A DNA stretch of 64,000 bases from Burkholderia sp. NRF60-BP8 (GTDB lineage Bacteria; Pseudomonadota; Gammaproteobacteria; Burkholderiales; Burkholderiaceae): the NCBI RefSeq assembly GCF_001522585.2, contig NZ_CP013373.1, forward strand, positions 1,798,001 through 1,862,000, written 5' to 3'. Both the position numbers and the translations under genes were made by a program. This document shows, piece by piece, positions 42,578 through 51,727 of this stretch. The notes under the pieces are model-generated. The model was not told where the DNA came from and did not search any database. It saw only the letters and a program-made list of their open reading frames with translations. Each line of letters begins with the position of its first letter. The stretch's first letter is position 1.

Positions 42578-42589
42578 CGTTGCTCCCCG

Positions 42590-44449
42590 TCAGGCCGCCG
42601 GAGCGGGTTGCGCTCGTGCGGCCGGCCGCTTCACGTACCAGTAGTCGATGATCCAGTCCTCGTACTGATAGGAAGCCGGCACGACCGCCGGATGGCCGAG
42701 CGTCGTCTTGTACGCGATCCGCGCGTTCGGCATGTAGTACTGCGGGACCAGCACGTACAGGTTGATCAGCACGCGGTCGAGGGCGTGCGTGGCCGTCTCG
42801 AGATCCTCGAGCGTATTGGCCGCGAGCGCCGCGCGGATCAGTGCGTCGACGGCCTTCGACTTCACGCCCGGATAGTTCTCCGAGCCGGGCTGCGACGCGG
42901 CCGCGCTGCCGAAACGGCGTGTCAGCTCCGCGCCGGGGATCGTCACGGGCGAGTAGATATATGTCGTCATGTCGTACTCGAAATTGTCGAGCCGCTTCTG
43001 GTAGAGCGCGCTGTCGATCTCGTGCAGGTACGCATGGATGCCGAGCGTCGCAAGCGCCTGCGTGTACGGCAGGATCAGGCGATCCATGCCGGGCTGGTCG
43101 TCGATGATCTCGATCGTCATCGGCGTGCCGCTCGCGTCGCGCAACGCGCCGTCGCGGTAGTGCCAGCCGGCCTGCGCGAGCAGGTCGCGCGCTTGCCTGA
43201 GATTCGCGCGCAGCGAGCCCGGCGGCAGCGTCGACGGCTGCTTGATCATCGGGCCGAACACCTCCGGCGGCAGCGTTGGCCGGTACGGGTCGAGCAGCGC
43301 GAGCTCCTTCGCGCTCGGCATGCCGGACGCGGCGAACGGGCTCGCGTCCCAGAAACTGTTGGTGCGGCGGTACTGCCCGTAGAACATCATCCGGCTCATC
43401 CAGTCGAAGTCGAATGCCAGCGCGAGCGCATGTCGCACACGTACGTCCTGGAACATCGGCTTGCGCAGGTTCATCAGGAAACCCTGCATCTGTGCGGGGC
43501 CGTCCGGGAATTCGCCCTTCGTCAGCAGTCCGTTGCGAAAATTCTTGCCGACGTACTTGCGCGCCCACTGCGTCGAGCTGTATTCCATCCGCGCGTCCAC
43601 GTCGCCGGCCTTCAGCGCCTCGAGCGCCGTGTACTGGTCGAGGTACAGCTTGAACGACACGCGTGCGAAACGGAACATCCCGCGCCGCGACGGCAGGTTC
43701 GCGGCCCAGTAGTGCGGGTTGCGCACGTACACGATCTGCTTGTCGTTCCTGCGCTGCTCGATCAGGTACGCGCCGCTCGCGATCGGCGGCACGTTCGCGA
43801 TCTGGTCGAACGGCGGTCGCGTACCGTCCGCGCGCTGCCCCCACTTCGGCGAGAACACCGGCAGGTCGCCTGCGATCAGCGGGGCGTCGCGCTCCGCATG
43901 CTTGAAGTCGAAGCGGATCGTGTGACCGTCGACGACTACCGCACGCCGGATGATCGAGAACTGCGCGTTGTACAGCGGCGACGCCTGCGGGCTCGTCAGC
44001 GTATCGAACGAATACTTGACGTCGGCCGCGGTGATCGCGTCGCCGTTCGAGAAGCGCGCGGCCGCATTGATGTGGAACGTCGCCGACAGCCCGTCCGGCG
44101 CCACCTCGACGTCGTCGGCGATCAACGCGTATTCGGACGCGAGTTCGTCCCAGCTGCGCTGCATCAGCGTGTCGAACATCAGGTTCTTGATGTCCGGCGC
44201 GGGCGAGCCGCGCACGAGGAACGGGTTCAGCGAGTCGTAGCTCTGCGCTTCGTCGTAGTTTTCGAAATTGAGCGCGCCGGTGTCGGGCGCCTGCGGATCC
44301 GCGTAATCGAAATGCGTAAAGCCCGGCGGGTATTTCGGCTGGTCGTATTGCGCGATGGCCGGCACCGCGTGCGCGACCGGCGGCATGACCGCGGCCAGCG
44401 CCACGCACGCGATCAGCGCGGGCATCCGCCGCCATTTCAACAGTCTCAT
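42590..44449 (-). CDS. yejA: YejA-type extracellular oligopeptide-binding protein
   Basis: Encodes 619 residues with a signal peptide (cut near AHA-VPAIA). The family 5 solute-binding fold is clear: TLMQRSWDELASEYALIADDVEV, GLSATFHINAAARFSNGDAITAADVKYSFDTL, and a C-terminal AYKTTLGHPAVVPASYQYEDW. It delivers oligopeptides to the YejBEF-type permease; relatives also import peptide antibiotics. It heads a four-gene operon that may run on into the RND gene. Its promoter lies between it and the terminator at 44561-44606. Confidence 0.95.
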   Translation of the reverse strand: MRLLKWRRMPALIACVALAAVMPPVAHAVPAIAQYDQPKYPPGFTHFDYADPQAPDTGALNFENYDEAQSYDSLNPFLVRGSPAPDIKNLMFDTLMQRSWDELASEYALIADDVEVAPDGLSATFHINAAARFSNGDAITAADVKYSFDTLTSPQASPLYNAQFSIIRRAVVVDGHTIRFDFKHAERDAPLIAGDLPVFSPKWGQRADGTRPPFDQIANVPPIASGAYLIEQRRNDKQIVYVRNPHYWAANLPSRRGMFRFARVSFKLYLDQYTALEALKAGDVDARMEYSSTQWARKYVGKNFRNGLLTKGEFPDGPAQMQGFLMNLRKPMFQDVRVRHALALAFDFDWMSRMMFYGQYRRTNSFWDASPFAASGMPSAKELALLDPYRPTLPPEVFGPMIKQPSTLPPGSLRANLRQARDLLAQAGWHYRDGALRDASGTPMTIEIIDDQPGMDRLILPYTQALATLGIHAYLHEIDSALYQKRLDNFEYDMTTYIYSPVTIPGAELTRRFGSAAASQPGSENYPGVKSKAVDALIRAALAANTLEDLETATHALDRVLINLYVLVPQYYMPNARIAYKTTLGHPAVVPASYQYEDWIIDYWYVKRPAARAQPAPAA

Positions 44450-44560
44450 GTTCAGTCAACCCGGTAGCATGCCGGCCCGATGCCCGCACGCGGTCAATGC
44501 CTGTCGATTCATACGTCGTCGATGCCGGTCGGACTCGGCCGTACCGTCATCGCGCCCGGT

Positions 44561-44606
44561 AAAAAAAAGGCCGCTCCGAATTAGGGGTAGTGGACGTGGA
44601 GCGGCC
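44561..44606 (-). terminator. Rho-independent terminator of receptor 2
   Basis: On the minus strand GGCCGCTCC pairs with GGAGCGGCC (44598-44606 with 44569-44577) and runs into eight T (44561-44568 are A on the plus strand). The loop is 20 bases. It lies 34 bases after the receptor 2 stop and so separates that gene from the yejABEF-type operon. Confidence 0.85.
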
Positions 44607-44639
44607 CGTCCAAGCTGGTCGGTCTTGCGCGTATCGCCG

Positions 44640-47441
44640 TCAGAACTTGTACGTCGCGCCGACTTGCGCGAAGCGGCCGATGTACGAATACACCGACGTG
44701 TCGTACCCGCTCTGGCTCAGCGTGCCGTTCGCGAAGATCGGATCGTACGGCGGCGTGCGGTTGAAGATGTTGTCGATGCCGCCGTAGATCGTCCAGTTCT
44801 TGAAGCCCGTATACGTCACCATCAGGTTGAACTGGCTGTACGAGCCGACCTTCGCCGGCTCCGGCATCAGGTTCTGCGCGTACGGGCCCGTGAACTGCCA
44901 CGTCAGCGCCGCGTCGAACTTGCGATAGTTCCAGTCCAGCGTCGTGTTGCCGCGCCAGCGCGGGAAGCTGCCGCCGAACGGCTGCGTGATCGTGAAGTTG
45001 TTGCCTGCGCCGTTCACCGGTGCGCTGCCCGGGAAGCCGATCTTGTAGCTGTTGACGTACGCCCAGTCGCCCGACAGCGTGAGCATGCCCCAGCCCTTGA
45101 GCGGCAGCCCCTGGCGGAACGTACCTTCGAAGCCGTTCGTGTCGAGGTAGCCGAGGTTCTGGTACGGAATCACCTTGTACAGCAACTGGCCCGTCGTCGG
45201 GTCCGTCACGACCTGCGACGGCTTGCCCTGCCCGATCACGTTGTCGATGCGGATCTTGTACCAGTCGAAGCCGAGATCCGTGTAGCGGGCCGGCGAGACC
45301 TGGAAGCCGATGTTGAAGTTGCGCGTGCGTTCCGGTGCGAGGTTCGGGTTGCCGACCGTGATCGACGTGTAGTTCTGGCCGGTGGCCGGGTCGACCTGGA
45401 TGCCGAGCGTCTGGGACTTGCTGTCTTCGACGAAGGTCGGCGCACGGAACCCTCGGTTGTACGACGTATACAGCGTGAGCGCCTTGATCGGCTGATAGCG
45501 CAGTGCGAAGCGCGGCGAGAACGCACCACCCACGTCCGTGTAGTGGTCGTAGCGGCCTGCCTGGCTGAACGTCAGGTTCTCCAGGATCGGTACGTTGACC
45601 TGGTAATAGACGGCCGCGACGTTGCGCGCGCCGTTCACCGTCTGCAGATCGGGCGTGATCACCGCGCCGCTCAAGTACTCGGAACCCGGCGTCAGCGTTT
45701 CGCTCTGGTGCGTGAACTGCGCGCCGAAGCCGATGCCGACGTCGCCGGTCGGCAGGTGGAACAGGTCCGGCGTCGACAGCGTCGCGTCGATCGTATCGAG
45801 CTTCGAGATGCCGAGATTGTTCGCTTCCTGGTACAGGCCGTTGAATGCGTTCGGCGTCGCGGCCGGGTTCGCGAAATTCAGCGTGCCGTTCTGGTAGATG
45901 TTGTTCAGCGCGTTCACGTTCAGCTGATTCGTGAACACGTTCGACACCGTGCTCTGCGAATGGCTGACCGACGTCGCCCAGTCCCAGTCGCCGTACGGCA
46001 GCGTGAACGAACCCTTGATGCCGGCCGCCGCGCGCCAGTAGTTCGCCCAGGTCTTCTGCGCGACCGTGTTCGGGAACGCGTAGGTCAACGGCGTCGCCGC
46101 GCCTGTCGTGTTGTACGGGTTGGTCACCGGCACGACCGTGTTGAACGGCGACAACAATTGCGTCTGCGGATTCCAGACGAGCGCCGGGCTCTGCGGGTTG
46201 CCGATCACGTTGTTCCACAGGCCGTCGTTGGTCGTGGTCGTGTTGTAGCTTTCCAGGAAGTCCGCGAACGCCGTCGTCGTGTCGTTGATCTTGAAGTCGC
46301 CATGCAGCTTCGCGTTCAGGCGTTCGGTCATCGGCAGGATCGACGTGCTTTCCGCCGTGTTGAACGCGCAGATCGTGCCCGGCAGGCCGGCCGACAGCGA
46401 ATTCGGCGCGGCCGGGCGAACCGCCCCGCCGAACGGGCAGCCGTTCAACGCCTGCGCACTGCCGTCGGGCATGTTCCAGTAGGACGGTGCGAGCAGCGAA
46501 AAGCCGCCCGGCTTGCCCGTGAAGTCCTGGTTACGCGTCGAATCGCGATCGGCGAGCGTGAAACCGTTCGACTTGTAGTAGCTGAGCGCCGCCGTCACGT
46601 TGAAGCGGTCGGCGTTCAGGTCGCCAAAGCCGCCGAGTACGCCGAACTTCGTCGTGCCGTCGCCGTTGCCGCCGTTGATCGCGCTGCCGATGCTGCCGTC
46701 GAGCTGTAGCCCGCGGAAATCGTGTTTCGTGATGATGTTGACGACGCCGCCGATCGCGTCCGACCCGTATTGCGACACCGCGCCCGTCTTCACGATTTCG
46801 ATGCGCTCGATGTCGTTGAGCGGCAGCGTGTTGAGGTCGAAGAACGAATCGACGCTGTTCGAGAAGAACGCATACGGCGCCACGCGCTGGCCGTCGACCA
46901 GCACGAGCGTGTATTTCTCGGACAGGCCGCGCAGCGCGATGCCGGCCGCGCCGGCCGCGAAGTTGCCCGACTGCCCCTCGCCCCAGCTGTTCGCCGAGTT
47001 GGCCGTCGCATTGCGCAGGAAGTCGGTCACCGTCACCGCGCCGCTGGCCTGGATCTCCTTCGGCGTGATCGTCTGGACCTGCTGAAAGCCGGTCTTGTCG
47101 GATTGCCGGATCAGCGAGCCTGTCACCTCGAAACGCTTGATCTGCGCGACCTTGCCCTGCCCATTCGCGGCCGGGGCGGCGGGCACCGTGTCGCCCGTCG
47201 CGGCCGCACCGGGTGCCGCGTCGGGTGCGGCCGCCCCCGTTGCGGCGGGCGTGCTCGCGGTGCCGCCGGCCTGTGCGACGGTCGTGGCCGCAGGCGCGTT
47301 GGCCGCGACCGCATCCGCCACGGCGACGGCGCCGGGGCCCGGCTGGCTCTGTGCGAAAGCCGGCACAGCCAGCGTCGCGGTAAGCGCCAGTTCTGCCCAG
47401 ACCATTCGTTTGATGGCCAACGCTAGTGCTCTTTGCTTCAT
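44640..47441 (-). CDS. TonB-dependent outer-membrane receptor 2
   Basis: Encodes 933 residues. A signal peptide (cut near AFA-QSQP) precedes a low-complexity Ala/Pro/Thr/Gly linker of about 65 residues. The plug domain (FEVTGSLIRQSD, ALRGLSEKYTLVLVDGQRVA, IERIEIVKTGAVSQYGSDAIGGVVNIIT) is followed by a barrel ending in GATYKF. It closely resembles receptor 1. It lies upstream of the Yej-type operon and is followed by a strong terminator. It presumably passes its ligand to that importer. The ligand is unknown. Confidence 0.95.
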   Translation of the reverse strand: MKQRALALAIKRMVWAELALTATLAVPAFAQSQPGPGAVAVADAVAANAPAATTVAQAGGTASTPAATGAAAPDAAPGAAATGDTVPAAPAANGQGKVAQIKRFEVTGSLIRQSDKTGFQQVQTITPKEIQASGAVTVTDFLRNATANSANSWGEGQSGNFAAGAAGIALRGLSEKYTLVLVDGQRVAPYAFFSNSVDSFFDLNTLPLNDIERIEIVKTGAVSQYGSDAIGGVVNIITKHDFRGLQLDGSIGSAINGGNGDGTTKFGVLGGFGDLNADRFNVTAALSYYKSNGFTLADRDSTRNQDFTGKPGGFSLLAPSYWNMPDGSAQALNGCPFGGAVRPAAPNSLSAGLPGTICAFNTAESTSILPMTERLNAKLHGDFKINDTTTAFADFLESYNTTTTNDGLWNNVIGNPQSPALVWNPQTQLLSPFNTVVPVTNPYNTTGAATPLTYAFPNTVAQKTWANYWRAAAGIKGSFTLPYGDWDWATSVSHSQSTVSNVFTNQLNVNALNNIYQNGTLNFANPAATPNAFNGLYQEANNLGISKLDTIDATLSTPDLFHLPTGDVGIGFGAQFTHQSETLTPGSEYLSGAVITPDLQTVNGARNVAAVYYQVNVPILENLTFSQAGRYDHYTDVGGAFSPRFALRYQPIKALTLYTSYNRGFRAPTFVEDSKSQTLGIQVDPATGQNYTSITVGNPNLAPERTRNFNIGFQVSPARYTDLGFDWYKIRIDNVIGQGKPSQVVTDPTTGQLLYKVIPYQNLGYLDTNGFEGTFRQGLPLKGWGMLTLSGDWAYVNSYKIGFPGSAPVNGAGNNFTITQPFGGSFPRWRGNTTLDWNYRKFDAALTWQFTGPYAQNLMPEPAKVGSYSQFNLMVTYTGFKNWTIYGGIDNIFNRTPPYDPIFANGTLSQSGYDTSVYSYIGRFAQVGATYKF

Positions 47442-47631
47442 CGTGTTTCCTCTCGCTCGTCAGTACGACCCCACCCACTGCGCGTCCGAATCTCGTGAAT
47501 TCCGCCGCGCGCTCCGGGCACCCGTGTGCCGGAGTCCGCCATTTCCGACCTGCCAACCACCGCGACCCGAACGAATCGGCCGTGCAGTTCGAACGCCGCA
47601 CGATCCTTTCGTATCGTTTAATTCGTAATAC

Positions 47632-47643
47632 TGATTTACTTAC
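47632..47643. promoter_or_regulatory. Weak TTTACTTAC-type motif upstream of receptor 2
   Basis: TGATTTACTTAC lies about 190 bases upstream of the receptor 2 start. It partly matches TGATTTAGTAAAC near tonB and at the regulator gene. It is the weakest of the set. Confidence 0.25.
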
Positions 47644-47692
47644 ACTGAGCGCGCTGCTTGCCTTCCGTTTCGAATGATCCTGGCCCGACGGG

Positions 47693-48268
47693 CTAGAACA
47701 GCCGCGGCGTACCGACCCAGACGATCACCGCTTCTTCATCGGCCGTGTTGTGCCACGCGTGCGGCAGCGTCGACTCGTAGTGCGCGGTGTCGCCGGGGCT
47801 CAACACGAACGTGCAATCCTCCAGCGTGAGCGCGACCCTTCCGCGCATCACATAGAGGAACTCCTCGCCTGCATGCGTCGTCACTTCCGACGGCGACTGC
47901 CCCGCCGGTATCCTGACGAGAATCGCGTCGAGCTTGCGACCGTCCACGAGATTCGTCAGCCGGGCAAAGGAACTCGCCGAGTTCGTGAACTGGAAATACC
48001 GCAGGGCGTCGCCGCGGCACACCGAGCGCGCCTCGGTCGGCGTGTCGATGAAGTACTGCATCGTCACGCCGAGCGCCTTCGCAATCCGGACCAGCGACGT
48101 GATCGACGGCGTCGCGCGCCCACGCTCGACCTGCGACAGGAATGGCTTCGAGATCCCTGCCGTCGTGGCCGCTTCGTCGAGCGTGAGTTTCAGCCGCTGC
48201 CGAAGCGCGCGGATCTTGTTGCCGAGCGAAACCGCGACGAGCACCGATTCATCGGGAGGCAAGACCAT
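47693..48268 (-). CDS. XRE family regulator with C-terminal cupin domain
   Basis: Encodes 191 residues. The N-terminal XRE helix-turn-helix (about 15-70, IRALRQRLKLTLDEAATTAGISKPFLSQVERGRATPS) is joined to a cupin sensor (HAGEEFLYVMRGRVALTLE, LSPGDTAHYESTLPHAWHN). Such XRE-cupin proteins (PuuR or SutR-like) sense small metabolites. It lies inside the uptake locus, upstream of receptor 2 and after the TPR gene, all on one strand, so it is the best candidate for control of this locus. The start at 48268 is at the domain boundary; the ribosome site is weak. Confidence 0.9.
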   Translation of the reverse strand: MVLPPDESVLVAVSLGNKIRALRQRLKLTLDEAATTAGISKPFLSQVERGRATPSITSLVRIAKALGVTMQYFIDTPTEARSVCRGDALRYFQFTNSASSFARLTNLVDGRKLDAILVRIPAGQSPSEVTTHAGEEFLYVMRGRVALTLEDCTFVLSPGDTAHYESTLPHAWHNTADEEAVIVWVGTPRLF

Positions 48269-48578
48269 GGAAGAACGGACCCTCTCAATCGCAATCGATT
48301 TGATGTCGGCAGGCCTTGCCCGATGCCATGAAGCCGCCGCCACGGCGCGAGGCTCCGCTGCCCGTCGCCGCCGCGCGCACGTCCCGCGCGAAGCGAAACG
48401 GGAGTCCCGCTTCGCGATCGCACGCTTTGTGCTCATTTCATTCGGTTTACTAATCAACACGGCTGCCCCTTTTTTCCTCGCCCCGTCGGACTTCTCCGCC
48501 TTCAGGTGTCCGCAATGGCACGTGCATGCGGTACGGCGCCCATCCCGCATTCGGCCGCTGCGTCCCCCAAGCGTCGCC
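48269..48578. other. Intergenic region upstream of the XRE-cupin gene
   Basis: This 310-base stretch includes the GTTTACTAATCA motif (48445-48456) listed separately. It probably holds the regulator promoter. No gene is seen. Confidence 0.5.
48445..48456. promoter_or_regulatory. GTTTACTAATCA motif
   Basis: GTTTACTAATCA; its reverse complement TGATTAGTAAAC differs by one missing T from TGATTTAGTAAAC at the tonB promoter (52837). It lies about 180 bases upstream of the XRE-cupin gene start, consistent with autoregulation. Confidence 0.4.
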
Positions 48579-49769
48579 TTACCGCGACGCGACGACCGTC
48601 CACAGCTTCGCCAGATCCCCCGATCCGTCGTTACCCTTGACCGTGCGCAGCACCTGGACCGCATGCGCCTTCTGGCCCGCCACGTAGTACGCCTCGCCGA
48701 GCCGCAGCCGCGCCGCATCGGGATGCTCGAGCCCGCCCTTCGCGATTGCCTGCTCCATCATCGACAGCCCCTGCGCCGTGTGGCCCGCGAACACCAGATT
48801 CATGCCGGCGTCGATCGGCGCCACCGGATCGGCCGCGTCCGCGCCCGACTGTGCGCGCCTCGCGGCCAGCGCCTGCAGCCGTTTCTCGCGGTCCGCCTGC
48901 GCATCCTTGCCGAGCACGCCGGACGCGAAACCCTGGTCGATCACCTGCCGGCCCTCGGCCGGCGTGCCGGCCACCAGCGCGAGCTGCGTCATCTCCATAT
49001 AGGCGTCGGCCGTCGTCAGCGAGCCCGTCGCCCTGCGCAGCCGGTAGATGTCGAGGTCGAGCGACGACAGGTAACCGGGGCTGCCGCGAATCGCCGAGAT
49101 CATTTCCTCCCAGTACGCGGGGCTCGGATGATAAGCCACCAGCATGCCGAGCGCGCCGCGATACGCAGCGGCATCCTTGCTCTTTTGCGCGCAGGCCGCC
49201 AGCATCTGCAACTGCCCTTCGTCCGGCGCGTGGCCGGCCTTCACCTGTGCGTCCGCGCTCGCCTTCAGCTGGCTCACGACCTGGCCGCAATCGTTCGACA
49301 GGTAATACGCCTGCGTGAGCAGCGCGTGCATTTCCGGATCCGTACCACCCGCCTTCAAGTAGCGCTGCGCGACGCGAATCGCCTGCGGATAGTTCTTCTG
49401 CTGGAAGTAGATCCCCGCGAGCGCCGCCGTCGTCCTCTGCTCGTCCTCGCCCGACAGGCGCCCCGAGTTCAGGACGGTTTCGTAGGCCTGCGCGGCCACG
49501 CCGGTATCGCCGGCCGCCATCGCCGCCGCGCCGCGCGTCGCTTCCACCATGTAGGTTTCATACGGCGTGCGGTTGGGCACGGCGGCTGCCTGCGCGATCT
49601 TGCCGAGCGCGTCGCGATACTTGTGCGCGCGATACAGGTCCTGCGCGGCCGCCAGCGGCTTCGCCACGTCCGGCCGCAATGCGTCGGCCGGCCACGCCGG
49701 CCGGCCGAGCGCGCAGGCCGCACCCAGCGCCGTCAGCGCCATCATTCGTTTCCATCGTCGCTGGCTCAT
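48579..49769 (-). CDS. Secreted TPR-repeat protein linked to TonB-Exb genes
   Basis: Encodes 396 residues with a signal peptide (cut near AWPADA). Helical tetratricopeptide-like repeats start near residue 35 (AAQDLYRAHKYRDALGKIAQAA) and continue (AAQAYETVLNSGRLS, QAIRVAQRYLKAGG) to the end, so a periplasmic scaffold is likely. It lies 16 bases after the second exbD-type gene. TPR proteins beside TonB-ExbBD genes are known in several gammaproteobacteria and are thought to assist TonB function; its role here is inferred from that. Confidence 0.88.
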   Translation of the reverse strand: MSQRRWKRMMALTALGAACALGRPAWPADALRPDVAKPLAAAQDLYRAHKYRDALGKIAQAAAVPNRTPYETYMVEATRGAAAMAAGDTGVAAQAYETVLNSGRLSGEDEQRTTAALAGIYFQQKNYPQAIRVAQRYLKAGGTDPEMHALLTQAYYLSNDCGQVVSQLKASADAQVKAGHAPDEGQLQMLAACAQKSKDAAAYRGALGMLVAYHPSPAYWEEMISAIRGSPGYLSSLDLDIYRLRRATGSLTTADAYMEMTQLALVAGTPAEGRQVIDQGFASGVLGKDAQADREKRLQALAARRAQSGADAADPVAPIDAGMNLVFAGHTAQGLSMMEQAIAKGGLEHPDAARLRLGEAYYVAGQKAHAVQVLRTVKGNDGSGDLAKLWTVVASR

Positions 49770-49785
49770 CGGTTGGCCTGTCCCG

Positions 49786-50217
49786 TCATTGCATGAACTG
49801 CTCGTTGCCGATCAGGCCGATCTTCGTCGCGCCCACGCGCTGCGCGGACGCCAGTACGGCCGCCACGTCCTTGTACGGCGCCAGCTTGTTCGCCCGCAGA
49901 TGGATCTCCGCCTGCACGGGCTCGTGCGCGACCGCCGTCAGCTTCGCCTCGAGTGCCGCGCGATCCGGCACCGGCGCGCCGTTCCACGTCGTCGTCCCGT
50001 CGAAGTCGATATCGATCTGCACGACCTCCGGCGGTGTGGCGGGCGGCGGCGGGTTGCCCACCGGCAGGTCCATCTTCACCGAATGCATCTGGATCGGGAT
50101 CGTGATGATCAGCATGATCAACAACACCAGCATCACGTCGATCAGCGGCGTGGTGTTGATGTCGACCATCACGTCCGGCTCGGCGCCGCCTCCGCCCGAA
50201 GGCATGTTCATTCCCAT
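49786..50217 (-). CDS. exbD: ExbD-type biopolymer transport protein (copy 2)
   Basis: Encodes 143 residues. One membrane helix (about 24-42) holds the conserved Asp27 (TTPLIDVMLVLLIMLI) of the proton path. A periplasmic domain follows. It acts with the ExbB-type protein and TonB to energise outer-membrane receptors. It is preceded by another ExbD-type gene, giving the ExbD1-ExbD2 layout seen in Xanthomonas and Burkholderia relatives. Confidence 0.95.
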   Translation of the reverse strand: MGMNMPSGGGGAEPDVMVDINTTPLIDVMLVLLIMLIITIPIQMHSVKMDLPVGNPPPPATPPEVVQIDIDFDGTTTWNGAPVPDRAALEAKLTAVAHEPVQAEIHLRANKLAPYKDVAAVLASAQRVGATKIGLIGNEQFMQ

Positions 50218-50298
50218 CGTCTGCTCCTGTCGATGCTTGCTCTGATCCCATGCGTCGCCGTCAATCGGAATCGGCGCGCATGCCGTTCCCGTGCAAGG

Positions 50299-50721
50299 CT
50301 AGCCACCCCGCGCCGGCGGTTCCGTAATGAACGACACCTTCGCGATACCTGCCCGCTCGCACATCGTGACGACGCGGCCGATGAACTCGTAGCGCGTGTT
50401 CTGGTCGCCGCGCACGTGCACGCTCGGCTGCGGCTGCTGCTGCGACACGCCCTTCAGCTTCGCGAGCAACGTCGACGCATCCACCCGTTGTTCACCCCAG
50501 AAGAAATCGCCGTCGCGATTCACCGCGATCTCGACGCTCTTCGGTGTGGTCTGCAGCGGCTGCACGACCTCCTTCGGCAACTGCAGCTGGATCGTGTGCG
50601 TGACGACCGGAATCGTGATCAGGAAAATGATCAGCAGCACCAGCATCACGTCAACGAGCGGCGTCGTGTTGATGTTCGCGATCACCTCGTCGCTTTCGTC
50701 CTGCCCGACGTTCATGCCCAT
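50299..50721 (-). CDS. exbD: ExbD-type biopolymer transport protein (copy 1)
   Basis: Encodes 140 residues. Conserved Asp24 (TTPLVDVMLVLLIIFLI) sits in its single membrane helix, with a periplasmic domain after it. It lies 20 bases after the exbB-type gene and 81 bases before the second exbD-type gene. The two differ enough to suggest separate roles, as in other two-ExbD systems. Confidence 0.95.
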   Translation of the reverse strand: MGMNVGQDESDEVIANINTTPLVDVMLVLLIIFLITIPVVTHTIQLQLPKEVVQPLQTTPKSVEIAVNRDGDFFWGEQRVDASTLLAKLKGVSQQQPQPSVHVRGDQNTRYEFIGRVVTMCERAGIAKVSFITEPPARGG

Positions 50722-50741
50722 CGCGCGCCTCCGTCAGCCGG

Positions 50742-51641
50742 TCAGTTCACGAGCGACGCAGCCGGCGACGGCGCGCGAGCGGCACGCTTGCTGCCGGCCA
50801 GCAGCACGGTATGCAGCTGGGCGCCGAAGTTGCGGACCCGCTCCATCACCGACTTGTTGCGCCGGACGAGGAAGTTGTAGCCGAGTACGGCAGGCACCGC
50901 GACCGCCAGGCCGATCGCCGTCATGATCAGCGCCTCGCCCACCGGGCCCGCGACCTTGTCGATCGACGCCTGGCCCGCGATCCCGATCGCCGTCAGCGCG
51001 TGATAGATCCCCCAGACCGTGCCGAACAGCCCGACGAACGGCGCGGTCGATCCGACCGTCGCCAGGAACGCGAGCCCGTCCTGCATGCGGTTCGACACGT
51101 TCGTGATCGAGCGCTCGACGGACACGTCGATCCACGTGTTTCGGTCCACGGCTTCGAGCAATGCCTCGTCGTGATGCTCGCCCGCCTCGATCGCCGTTTC
51201 GGCGATGAAGCGGAACGGCGATGCCTCGTCGAGCAGCTTCGCGCCTTCGGCCAGCGACGGCGCGCTCCAGAGTTGCGCGTCCGCAAGCTTCGCGCGGCGG
51301 TTCGCCCGCAACTGCTCGACGAACTTCGTGACCATGATGTACCAGCTGCCCATCGACATGATCACGAGCAGGATCAGCACGAAGCGCGCGACGAAGTCGC
51401 CGTTCTTCCAGAGCGCCCCCAGCCCGTACGGATTCTCGACCGCTTCGGTCGCGGCCGGCGCCGGCGGCGGGGCCGAGTCGGCGGCGGACGGCGCCGGCGC
51501 CGCGGCCTGTGCCGACGCGTCGGATGCCGCCGTGGATCCGCTCGCTTGCGCGTAAGCGAATTGCGGTGCAACGAGCCCGTCGATTGCAGCGACGGACATC
51601 AACAGGCTTGCCGCCAGTGCGGCCAGAGAACGCTTGGTCAT
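50742..51641 (-). CDS. exbB: ExbB/TolQ-type proton channel protein
   Basis: Encodes 299 residues. A signal-like helix and an Ala/Pro-rich linker precede the ExbB core: a helix (FVLILLVIMSMGSWYIMV), LAFLATVGSTAPFVGLFGTVWGIYHA and GPVGEALIMTAIGLAVAVPAVLGYN. With the two ExbD-type proteins it forms the motor for TonB. It starts 86 bases after the tonB-type stop. Confidence 0.95.
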   Translation of the reverse strand: MTKRSLAALAASLLMSVAAIDGLVAPQFAYAQASGSTAASDASAQAAAPAPSAADSAPPPAPAATEAVENPYGLGALWKNGDFVARFVLILLVIMSMGSWYIMVTKFVEQLRANRRAKLADAQLWSAPSLAEGAKLLDEASPFRFIAETAIEAGEHHDEALLEAVDRNTWIDVSVERSITNVSNRMQDGLAFLATVGSTAPFVGLFGTVWGIYHALTAIGIAGQASIDKVAGPVGEALIMTAIGLAVAVPAVLGYNFLVRRNKSVMERVRNFGAQLHTVLLAGSKRAARAPSPAASLVN

Positions 51642-51727
51642 ACCCCACTCCGATTCTTTCGTTGAACTTACGATTGAAGTTCAAGACGGTTTTCCCCGGT
51701 CCGGCGCTTGCCGGACCGCCCACTGCA

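Noticed and set aside
41477..44467. Plus-strand frame of 996 codons opposite the Yej-type operon
   Set aside because: Shadow frame with Arg/His/Gln bias and no domain; the minus strand holds four overlapping transport genes.
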